DNA of 64,000 bases from Ottelia alismoides (lineage: Eukaryota; Streptophyta; Magnoliopsida; Alismatales; Hydrocharitaceae). The stretch covers positions 62,001-126,000 of the forward strand of contig JAZKJV010010120.1 in the NCBI GenBank assembly GCA_037367405.1. Direction: 5' to 3'. The notes beneath the pieces were generated by a model. It had not been told where the DNA came from. It searched no databases and saw only the letters and a program-made list of their open reading frames with translations. The position numbers and the translations under genes were made by a program. Positions 54,856 through 64,000 of this stretch are shown here, in pieces (positions within the stretch are counted from its first letter, which is position 1; each line of letters starts with the position of its first letter).

Positions 54856-55627
54856 AAAAAAGGGGGGGAGCACCGGCAGGAGGGCAGTGGCGCGAGGATG
54901 TTGGAGCACCGGCGCTGGAGATCTCCGGCGACGCCGATGGGATGGAGAGAGAAGGAGAGGCCGGCGGGTGGGGTGGGGTAGGGTTAGGGTTTCGAGAACT
55001 CTGGTCTAGGACCGTCGCTCTGATACCATGTTGGGAAAAATGAACCACTTGTTTATTCCATAAGCCCTAGGCTCTCTTATATAGGAGAGTAGCCTATGGG
55101 TAAATTACATAAAGCATACAACTGAAAATAAAAATAACGAAGGGATACAGGCACTACTCTATATGCGTCAACAACATCATGCTTGATAAAAAGTGGGTCT
55201 ATATTGGTAATTGGCCTTTATTTGATCATGTTTGTATTGGATTTTTATTTTATTCATATTTGCGTTCGCTTTGTTCGATACGTAATCCTATTCGCTCTTT
55301 ATCCGATCCATATTCGTATTTGATGTATATCTGATCTGAATCTGTATCTGATTATTTAATTGGATATGGTTTTCATAATCCATTTCTGGTAAGTATCTGT
55401 ATCCGAATTCGTATTCGATATATATGAAGCGAATATGGATACGAAAATAGCCATATCAGAATGATATCCAATCCGGTTTCATCCCTAGATCTGACCCAAG
55501 ATTGCAAATGGAATACCACATATAAGAATACAGCCAAGGTCAAGAATGCTGCCACATGAACCATATGTGACTGCATATGCAAATGCAGTAGGTAGGTCAA
55601 ACCACATTCACTGAGCAGGCTATTATG

Positions 55628-57824
55628 CAATTCGTGGATAGAAATGAAGAGGGAAAAGTCATTCTAGATTTTGTAATGACTTGCGATCTTTTCATAGCAA
55701 ACACCCTCTTCAAGAAGAGGGAGGAGCATTTAATTACTTGTAAGAGTGGCCTGACTAGAACACAGATAGATTACTTTGCGTTGAGGAGAAGAGATCGGTT
55801 GGGTTGCAAAGACTGCAAAGTAATCCCATGAGAGAGATTGACAACCCAACGTCGCTTGTTAGTCATGGATGTGCAAATAAAAGGGATGGTAAAGAAAAGG
55901 AAAGTTTCCAAGATCATCAGAACTAGATGGTGGAACCTTCAATTAAAGCAATCAAGTTTCAGAGAGAAGGTTTTAGAAGACTTATCTTGGGATTATAACG
56001 GAAGTGCAAATGAGATGTCGGAGGCGGTGGCATCGTGTATTTGAAGGGTGGCCAAAGAGATGTTAGGTGTGTCAAAGGGAGGAGCTCCACGTGAAAAGGA
56101 GGCTTGGTGGTGGAGTAGAGGGGTGCAAGAGAAGCTCAAAAATAAAAGAGCATGCTTAAAGCTATGTCTAAGATTATAACAGAGGAAAATGTCACAAACT
56201 ACAAAATAGCAAAGAAGGAAGCAAAGACAGTTCTAAGCAAAGCTAAGTCAAAAACTTATGAAGTTTTGTACAAAAATCTTGATTCTAAGGAGGGCTAAAA
56301 AGATATATTCAGGTTGGCCAAAGCAAGAGAAAGAAAAACCAAAGACCTTTCTCAAGTGAGATGCATTAAGGATGAGGAATGTCACGTGCTTGTTACTCAT
56401 AAGGATATAGAGACTAAATGGAAGCAGTATTTCCATAAGCTTTTCATTGGAAGGAAAGAGAGATGTCACTTTAGGAGATCTAGCTAGTAGTGAAAGTTAC
56501 TTGAATCGTGCAAGCTATAGACGAATCGTCGAATACAAAGGAAGGAAGTAGAGGAGGTATTGAAGGTTATGAGACCTGGGAAATGGGTAGGATCTGATGA
56601 TATTCTTATAGAAGTTTGGAGAGGTTTAGATGAGTGTGGTTTGACTTAGCTTACAAATTCATTCAATGTTATCTGGTGAAGCAAGAAAATGCCTGAAGAT
56701 TGGAGGAGAAGTATTGCGGTGCCTCTTTATAAGAACAAAGGAGACATTCAAAATTGTTCAAATTACAGAGGTATCAAGCTAATGAGACACACTATAAAAA
56801 TTTGGGAACGTGTGATCGGAAGAAGGTTGAGACAAGTTTCCAAAATAAAAGAAAACCAATTCGGATTCATGCCAAGTCGCTCAACTATTGAAGCCAACCA
56901 CTTGTAAGGAGAACGATGGAGATTTATACAGCTAAAAGGAAGAACCTCCATATGATTTTTTGATTTGGAGAAGGCTTATAATTATGTCCCACGAGAGATA
57001 TTGTGGAGAGTTTTTTTGAAGATGAGATAAGTACATGTTCTATACATTAACCTCACAAAGGATATGTATGATATGGCTTCATCTTATGTAAGGATCCGGT
57101 CTGGGAAGACTGATTATTTTAGCATCAACATTGGTCTGCATCAAGATTCGGCTTTGAGTCCATTCCTTTTTACTTTGATTATGGACGAGTTGACAAGTCA
57201 CATTCAAGATGAGATACCTTGGTGTATGTTATTTGTTGATGATATTGTGTTGATTGATGAGACTAGAGATGGAGTAAATGAGAAGCTTGAAGTATGGAGA
57301 CATGCATTGGAAAGGAACATCTTTTGTTCTCTGTGATAAGAAAACTCCTTTAAAAATCAAAGGAATGTTTTACAAAGCAGCTGTGAAACCTGCTATGTTT
57401 TATGGATCTGAATGTTGGCCTATGAACCATAAACATGTGTAGAGAGTGCCAGTAGCATAAATGAAAATGCTAAGGCGGGTGCGTGGACACACACATAAAG
57501 ATCGGATTCAGAATGATGTAATCAGAAAGAAAGTTGATGTAGCTCCGATTGAGGATAAGATGCGAGAAAATCGCTTAAATGGTTTGACCATTTACAAAGG
57601 AGGTCAGTTGATGCACCGATCAGGAGATGCGAGTTTTGGGATGTTGAGCTGGCTAATAGAAAGCGAAGAAGGCCCAAGAAGTATTGGAGTGAGACTATTC
57701 GAAGGGATCTTAGTTTTTTGGATCTAAGTCCTAGATTGACCCAATATATATCTGAATGAAGGCAAAGAATCCATGTAGCTGACCCTACATAATGTAGGCA
57801 AAGGCTTTGTTATTGTTGTTGTTT
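55628..57824 (+). mobile_element. RTE-type LINE, 5'-truncated and decayed
   Basis: The plus strand starts in the endonuclease domain (DRNEEGKVILDFVMTCDLFIANTLFKKREEHLIT, then GLTRTQIDYF, about 55634-55790). RT blocks follow: PEDWRRSIAVPLYKNKGDIQNCSNYRGIKL (about 56690), [31 protein letters not shown] and FVDDIVLID (about 57230). The C-terminal RVRGHTHKDRI and EDKMRENRLNGL blocks end it. Stops and shifts are frequent. The 3' end (tagctgaccctacataatg, then ttattgttgttgttt) is the usual GTT-rich tail of plant RTE elements. Confidence 0.85.
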
Positions 57825-58660
57825 CTTTTCTATTTGGGTACATAATTTGTTTGCATCAGGGATCCATTTGTACTGGAAGTAGTATATAAACTCCTTAGGG
57901 TTAGGGCTCTTTGTATCCTATGTATTTTTCTTATCCACAAATAGTGAAAATCGATCGTCGTTGCCAAGGACATAGCACCGTTGCGAGTGAATCATTGTGT
58001 CCTTAAAGATCACAAATCAATTCTTAGTACATTGGAGAATACTTTCTAATTGATACCTCACAAGCTTGTACTAGTAAAATAATATTACTTCTTTCTCGCC
58101 AAAAGGACCCTAAGAAATCCTTGGCTTAATATATGGTGGAGCATTGCCCACGTATAGCATGGTTTGGAGATGACCTCCCTAACTTGAAGTTATTATGTTG
58201 ATAGACAAGAAGTTAACCTAGCCACGGCTTGTATCAAACCCACATTCTCTGGGTAAATGTACAATCAAAGAAAGAGTAATCCATATAATTGAGGCAGTGT
58301 CTAATCTAGGAAGCATAAGCCTACTTATATCTCTACACACTTCCATGACCAACCTCCTCCTCTAAAGTAACTAGTGAAAACTTAACTGAACAATCAAATC
58401 CGACGATCGGATCCCTCTCCTTTCTTAGTTTAAGGCAATGATTCACCCTTCTTTATGATTCCCAGAAATTATTGGATTTCTATCTTATCTAATGAATTGT
58501 TATCCCCATTTACCTCATTTCAGTTCCATTTTCTCATGAACTTTCATCATGAAGTTTAACATCAATCTAGCAGGTTTCTTTTGAATATAATATAAGCTAC
58601 GTAAGAATCAGAAAAGAAAAGCATGGTGAGGTGAAAAGAAAAGCCTAGTCAAGACATCAC
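57825..58660. other. Non-genic; possible LTR fragment
   Basis: At about 57880-57960 a TATA-bearing stretch (gtatataaactccttagg) looks like part of an LTR promoter, but no partner or PBS was found. The rest is unassigned; some of it could be mitochondrial intron DNA attached to the nad7 fragment. Confidence 0.3.
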
Positions 58661-58675
58661 AACAACTAGTTGACC

Positions 58676-58975
58676 CTAATTATGTTTCTATAATGGCTAA
58701 AGAACATGCTTATTCTTTAGCCATAGAGAGGCTTTTGAATTGCAAGTTACCATTACGAGCTCAATATATACGAGTCTTATTCTATGAAATCACTTGAATT
58801 TTAGATCAAATACTTGCTTTAACTACTCATGCTATGGATGTGGAAGCATTAACTCCCTTCCTTTGGGCTTTTGAGGAGTAGGGGAAATTGTTGGAATTCT
58901 GTGAAAGAGTCTAGGGAGCCAGGATGCATGCCAGTTTCATATGATTTGGTGGTGTGGCACAAGATCTGCCTTTTG
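58676..58975 (+). pseudogene. nad7: Mitochondrial nad7 fragment (NUMT)
   Basis: Nuclear copy of part of mitochondrial nad7 (NADH dehydrogenase subunit 7, complex I). One plus frame gives [20 protein letters not shown], then [56 protein letters not shown] and GGVAQDLP in the order of the gene. Four in-frame stops sit where arginine (CGA/CGG) or serine (TCG) codons are expected. Most fit C-to-T decay after transfer. It begins close to where plant nad7 has an intron-exon border. It lies antisense in the DUF1442 intron. Confidence 0.88.
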
Positions 58976-59377
58976 AGGAGTGGGGGAAATTGTTGAGATA
59001 TTGAGCACAGACTCCCCAGCTTCAGCAAAGGCCTACCAAAGCATCGTTGAGTAACCTTTGGATTTGATATCTCTTTTGCATATTGGTTCAATTCTCCTCT
59101 TAAACATGATCTAGTCCTCCTCCCTTTTCTTTTTTCCTCCTTACAAAGCTGGGCATACTCCTCTTCATCTCATCATCATGATTTCCTTTCTATGCATCCC
59201 TAAAAAATTCTTCACTAATATTCAGATTACGTTAATTGGTACCAGAGCATGGTCTCCAGGTCGCTCTTAAACTTGGGAATCCTGAAACATACTTGAAGAA
59301 TAACAGACTGAAAGGAGAACTAGAGGTTTCACGTCTTCTTATATCCTCCAGTTAAGGTATATACATACACTATACTT
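58976..59377. other. Unassigned; PBS-like motif
   Basis: A ttggtaccagagcatgg at about 59237 resembles a Copia/gypsy PBS and could mark the end of an old LTR. The preceding 200 bp have no partner in the window. A local 25-bp near-repeat of the nad7 text (ttttgaggagtgggggaaat) lies at about 58971. Confidence 0.3.
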
Positions 59378-59940
59378 GAAGGTTGTTGATACAAACATGA
59401 GGTGTAAATAAACTCAAAGTCATTATAGAAGAAATAACGCAAATTGAAGATATGCTTCAGTTATATCAACTTCATGTAGCACCAACAAACTCTCTGCGAA
59501 TAAAAGTGAATAAACTACATGCCACCACCAAAACTATCATCTGAAGATGCAGACACCTACAATGATCACGATGATCATCATCGTGAGCCTCCACCCACCA
59601 TGGCAACCATCAACATTGGCATTAAAATGCATGCAAAAGCTATTAGAACTATATTGGCAATAACCCTCACCACCACCATCCACTCGCTAAGAGCCTCCGA
59701 CCAACACGGTTACTACCAGTTAGCACAAAAAAGAACCACAGGTTTGACATATTTTGATATATGATTGTAATGGGATTTTCATGCCTCATAATTGAAGCTT
59801 CTTGATACAATGATGTGTGCGCAAAATAAAGATAAGCCACTTAAAGAAGAAACGGTGCAAGTCGAAGACATACTTGACATCTGTCAACTCCACCTAGCAC
59901 CAGTCAACCCCATAATTTAAAGTGAATGGACTATATGAGC
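59378..59940. repeat. Diverged direct duplication, period about 410 bp
   Basis: Blocks at about 59378-59530 and 59791-59940 share ttgatacaa, gaagaaa, caagt/aatt-gaaga-ata and tagcacca words in the same order. The intervening DNA is ACC/ATC-rich. No gene supported. Confidence 0.55.
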
Positions 59941-62342
59941 CTCCACCGACCATTGTTAGTGACAAACCAAAATGTTATGTATTGATGGTATAAAGGTCAG
60001 TCGTGACATGACAACCACCATCGAAACCATCAACATCATCAAAAATCACATGATGATGATATTGAAACCGCATCATCAATTACTCTCGTTGCCATTATTT
60101 ACTCTCCATCCCCAACCAATATCATTACCTCTACACCAACATTGTTGCGACTTTAATTAAAATAACTATGCGCAAAACCAAGGTCTATCATTGTCACAGG
60201 ACATTGTTCCCTCCTAGCATCCACATATCAATGTACACTTATGATGCATCTTGGAACTCAACTATTCCCATAGCCTTTATCAACGTTCCTCCAGCCAACT
60301 TCTCTGCTTCTCACCAATGCCAAGCACTACCACCTCATCATCCTTCTCGTGATGTCGTCACTACGTTATTATATTATTTGCAACATCAGTCCAGCCTTCC
60401 TCTCTCTCCCTCTCTCTCTCTCTCTTTCTCTCAAGGTCATCATCAACACCTTCTCTTCTTCATTGAGATCTAAAGAGACCTATTTTTTTCTCTGACATAT
60501 TTATCATGCTTTTGGTAATGATGCATATTAATTTATTGCAAAACAATAATATGATGGGCATGTATGTGATTTATGTTTCCTTTCATATTTGTGTGTGTAT
60601 GTGCACTACCCACCCACACATGCACATGCAAACAATCTATATCATGTAGCTACCTTTCTCCAAGTCAAAATCCCCAACTTCCCTAGGTCGATAAAGGTCC
60701 CCGGTTTCCATCCAAAAGTTCAGGTTGGTGAAATTTCAAAAGTGACAAAGAGTTCACTAGAATAACGTGCCATAAAAACTCAAAAATAAGGTTGCAAAAG
60801 TCGATTATCATTATTCAATTGAAAATGTCACTTGGAATTAATCAACAGTTAAGAGTGTTAGACTACATATAGGATTCACTCAATTTTATCTTTCTAAATT
60901 ATTCTGTCATATGACAGGATTCGGTCAATTTTGAACTTTAAATTATTTCAATTATACAAATCATTTTTATACATATATTTGTATGTATGTATGTAGATTT
61001 AGACATTCTCAATAATATAATGGAATAAAAGCAACACTTGAATTCCGATCAATTATTAAACATGATAATTCTAGAGTGCTTGTAAAAATTTCAGAAAAAA
61101 GAATCATGAGTCAGTTACTAGAAAAGTTGACCAACTGGGCCAACTATCTATATAGACTACGTCTGTTGGAATAGGCATCCCTTAGGTTCGTTTAGTCAGA
61201 CAAACTAATTGGCCTACTCAGACTACTTTTATAAGCTTGCTCAAGAACTTGGACATTAAAAGGGTCATTTTTTCTTCAACAATAATCAACAATTAATGCC
61301 AACAAGTAAAAAGAGATAAAAAAGGAAAATCTTTTCGAAGTCTCCTAATAGGCGGGTGCCAACCTAAGAATTATCTCCTTTTTTAAGTATTGGTATAAAT
61401 AACAGTCGATCTAATTTATTAATATAATTAAACTTGCATTCTTTCAAGGGACCAATACCCCCCCCCCCCCCACACACACAAATTTGTGTCAAAACCCTGG
61501 ATCTCTCATTTAATACGTTCAGATAATCAATATTTTCTACGACTCCCAAAGCCAACAGCGTAAATAAGCAAAGTGCATTCACAATCTGACTTGAAAGTAG
61601 AAATTACTAAGTCCAGTTCCTATACAAGAAGTCTTGCAAAATCATCTTCAAGAATATGACCGATCAACCGTAAGACGATCTCTGCAAAATAAAGTGGTCT
61701 GAGTCTGCAACAGATTTGGAAGTTGGACTATGCAAACACAGGTAGTCTCATCCAAATTGACATGATGGCAGTTCCAAAGTGGAACATGTCCTTTTCGTAA
61801 CAAATACGGCAATATAACATGGATAGATGTTCTCCTATCTGTTACAACTACTTTAATCTCCGCCTATCCATCGTACAACAAAAAAAAATCCCACCTTCTC
61901 TAATCTATGATAATCAAAAACCCAGTATCCGCATCAGTCCAATATGTCCTTCACGTCTTTGTTCTCTCGAAAATCATATATTTTACAAATTCATATTCCC
62001 GACAACTATAAAGGTTTCTGCATATTTTTCAGATGTGCAACTTTCTTTGCGCATACTAGCTCCATGTATTCTCCACTCGGTGACTCCTCTGACTGATCTA
62101 AAACCGGCACTTACACATTATCCTCCCTTGATCAGCAGCAAACTTGTTCATCTCACGTGATTATAGCATCTCGACTTGTCCCTTTTCCCATCATTCTTAC
62201 ACGCAGATAACAATGAAAGCAAACAAAGCATGGACTTCGAAAAAATACAAGAAATAAAAAAGAAAGGAAAAACACGAATGCACAGAAATAAAGGGGGAAA
62301 GAACAAACTGGGTAAAAATCGAATGCAAAAAAGGAGACGTAC
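59941..62342. other. Non-genic part of DUF1442 intron near exon 1
   Basis: Apart from the CT microsatellite and a C13 plus CA run at about 61458-61481, I see nothing supportable. Short open frames have no recognised motif. Confidence 0.45.
60391..60434. repeat. CT microsatellite
   Basis: Run of tctctccctctctctctc-type repeats with a few interruptions. Confidence 0.9.
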
Positions 62343-62396
62343 CAACTTGAGGGTGTCGAGATAAGCGTTGGTGGCTGAAGTAGGAGACCAACCCAT
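62343..62396 (-). CDS. DUF1442-family protein, exon 1
   Basis: Eighteen codons, MGWSPTSATNAYLDTLKL, ending in TTG and a strong donor GTACGT (62342-62337). The M-WSP-x-A-x-AY-DT-K pattern is the conserved N-terminus of the DUF1442 family. That end is missing from the coding block 16.5 kb away at 45144-45803. Strand, phase (0/0) and content agree, so I join them as one gene with an intron of 16,539 bp. The region upstream (to about 62680) is GC-richer and probably holds the leader and promoter. Confidence 0.82.
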
Positions 62397-64000
62397 CTCT
62401 TAAAAACCGATCTTTTTAGCTCCCCTTCAGTAACAAGTCTGCGTATAATCACATAAAAGATGAAGAGCGGTGGCAGCAGAGAAAGTTATGAATAGCAACA
62501 AAAGGCGATAAGAGGGGTGCTGATAGGAAGCTGCGGAGATTGAGAAGGGGAAGATGGTGCCTTTTGCTATAACGGGGACAGTAGGAAGAACGAAAAGGGA
62601 GAAAAGGAGGCGAAAATAGGAGAGGTGGTGCGGGAACGCCGCGGGCGACGCGGCCGCGAAAAGCGCCCTTCTTCTGGTAAGAACACTCATCAAAGCCAAA
62701 TACTTTTCACACTCGTCAGGTTTTAGAGATCTAATCGGGCAGTTATTAGTTTTTTTGTTTTTGTATTTGGATCAATGTACGGATTGGTCGAATTGGTGAT
62801 AATATCAGTAGTTTAAAAAAACAAAAAAGATCGATCCGTTGAATTATTGGTTCAGTTTGTATGGTTCAACGGGCTCAACCCGAGTTTAATTGGTATATCA
62901 TACAAAATAACATGAAAAATGCCATATCATATTTTCGAATGTTTGTACCAAAGTAACATGAAAAACGCTACATCATATTTTTGAATGTTTGTACACATGT
63001 GTCCTTCCGAGTTTTTTCAATAAAACTTATACTTTTTTTATAATTACATGTGTACCTTATATTTATTATTTATACAAAATGCATAGTAATGACTTTTTAT
63101 TAGTACACGTGTATTCCTATATTATATCAACATAAGGATATATTGTGAATTTATTAAGAATGCAGAGCGTGTGTTAAATAGCTTAAAAATAAAAGGTATA
63201 AATGTTATTAAAAAACTCAAAAGGACGTCATATTTCTCAAAATTCGTATAAATGCATACATGGGATGTATAAAATCAATCATTTTAAAACTATTCAAACT
63301 CTAATTAATGGCATGTATTGTTAATTTGATAACCTCTTTTTAATTTGTTGTTGTTGGAAGTAGATAACATCATACACAATGTGAGAGAGAAAAGCAATGC
63401 ACGTATGATGGGAATGGAGAGGCGATAATGAGTCATTGACACATGCAAATAGATAAGATATAAGGGGAATACGATTACTATATTATGGATTAGAATGAGA
63501 TTAGATTATGAATATTTTTAAAAGTTTGCATTTTGCTAATTTTTTTGATAATTAACTAGTGGTTTGGTTCAATTGATTCAACGGGGTTTGAGTGGTTCAA
63601 CCGGGTTTTGACCGTTTTTAAAATAAAAATCGAGTGGTTGGACCGTTTTTCTTCTCGTTCTTAGTTTAACTAGTTGAACCGACTGCTTCGATTCGATTTT
63701 AAAACCTTGACATTCACTATAAAATATTTTTATAATGATATTCCTCAAAAAATAGAATAGCAAAACTAATGAATAAGGTGGATAAATTATAAGTGGGTTC
63801 ATTTCTCATTCTACTTTTCTTAATTCAGGATGTGTGTATGTGTAATGCAGACAGAGATATAATTGATGATGTAATCATAAAGTGACTACTTATCTTAGTG
63901 TTGTGTATCTCGAAATAAAGTCTTTTATCTCAAGATAGGGGAGTGATATCCCCCATCCAAACATGGAAGACTAAAGATATGAAAATATATACGACTTTCT
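62397..64000. other. Leader/promoter region of DUF1442 gene and AT-rich flank
   Basis: 62397 to about 62690 is richer in G+C (gcgggcgacgcggccgcg at about 62639) and likely holds the transcription start of the minus-strand gene. From about 62750 the DNA is AT-rich. Words of the type ggttcaacggg/gttgaaccg at 62840-62890 and 63545-63690 resemble ends of a plant DNA transposon, but I could not pair exact ends or a duplication. Confidence 0.45.

Larger units (their letters stand above)
52258..55173 (-). mobile_element. Copia-D, rearranged Copia element
   Basis: 145-bp LTRs (52258-52402 and 55029-55173; two differences by eye) with a perfect 5-bp TSD ACATC (52253-52257, 55174-55178). It reads on the minus strand: PBS at 55028-55017, short leader, then an inverted RT/RNase H segment (54855-54556) in place of gag, protease and most of integrase. 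Next come the integrase tail, RT, RNase H and a purine tract at 52403. It lies within the hAT element and in the same direction as the DUF1442 gene. Confidence 0.94.
46479..55487. mobile_element. hAT element opened by later insertions
   Basis: The left end TAGGAATGGAA and the right end, complement of TAGGGATGAAA, are imperfect inverted repeats of the Ac/hAT type. They are flanked by a perfect 8-bp duplication GATCTGAC (46471-46478, 55488-55495). Subterminal GGATAC/GTATCCG words fill both ends (46480-46690, 55240-55480). Removing the LTR element at 47000-51535 and Copia-D leaves about 1.55 kb in three pieces: 46479-46999, 51541-52257 and 55179-55487. No transposase was recognised. Confidence 0.82.
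45804..62342 (-). other. 16.5-kb TE-filled intron of the DUF1442 gene
   Basis: Bounded by GTACGT (donor, minus strand) and TTCCAG (acceptor). Contents from the 5' side: non-genic DNA, a mitochondrial nad7 fragment, an RTE LINE, then a 9-kb hAT container holding Copia-D, a non-coding LTR element and a Pack-MULE. No further exon of the family is expected or seen. Confidence 0.75.

Noticed and set aside
58865..59000. Repeated ggggaaattgttg motifs that look like Copia purine tracts followed by LTR starts
   Set aside because: The first is part of the nad7 text (WAFEE...KLLEF); the second is a local near-duplicate of it. No LTR pairs with either.

Overview
This window is nuclear DNA from a flowering plant. 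Host genes have GT-AG introns, signal-peptide and plant-specific families (cytochrome b561/DOMON, DUF1442, phytochrome kinase substrate). LTR elements are primed by the plant initiator-tRNA-Met site (TGGTATCAGAG). TRIMs, hAT and Mutator-like elements, plant L1 and RTE LINEs, and decayed plastid and mitochondrial gene fragments are also present. I cannot name the species. All homology calls come from reading motifs; no database was searched.

Layout. 1-8.6 kb: Copia-A, a nearly young element (1338-5278) that lost almost all of gag, then a tail-to-tail pair of decayed Werner-like 3'-5' exonuclease copies (6.5-7.6 kb). 8.65-22.9 kb: an old L1-type LINE on the minus strand, split by Copia-B (9266-19626), whose 3' LTR is itself split by Copia-C (14612-19612); a TRIM (20690-21278) sits elsewhere in the LINE. 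23.4-27.2 kb: a GC-rich non-autonomous hAT element, a TRIM solo LTR, a three-exon transposase remnant and a five-LTR TRIM complex. 27-33.6 kb: mostly AT-rich, with a 195-bp tandem duplication, a GATCGATC-rich stretch and a plastid rpl2 fragment.

33.6-36.7 kb: a four-exon cytochrome b561 and DOMON-domain gene (minus strand) carrying two +1 offsets in exon 3. 37.5-43.3 kb: a MULE-like element full of GCATACTC motifs, a 288-bp MITE, a Copia pol remnant and a deleted Ty3/gypsy element. 45.1-62.4 kb: one DUF1442-family gene on the minus strand whose 18-codon first exon (62343-62396) is separated from exon 2 (45144-45803) by an inferred 16.5-kb intron. That intron holds a hAT element bounded by an 8-bp duplication. 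Inside the hAT are an LTR element, with a Pack-MULE carrying a phytochrome kinase substrate-like gene nested in its 5' LTR, and Copia-D, which contains an inverted copy of its own RT/RNase H region. An RTE LINE and a mitochondrial nad7 fragment also lie in the intron.

Only two host loci look potentially functional, and one of them has frameshifts. The four Copia elements A-D are close relatives with nearly identical LTR pairs, so they moved recently, yet each copy has lost or broken a needed part. The value of the window is its readable insertion history: target-site duplications (TSDs) give a clear relative order at several levels of nesting.
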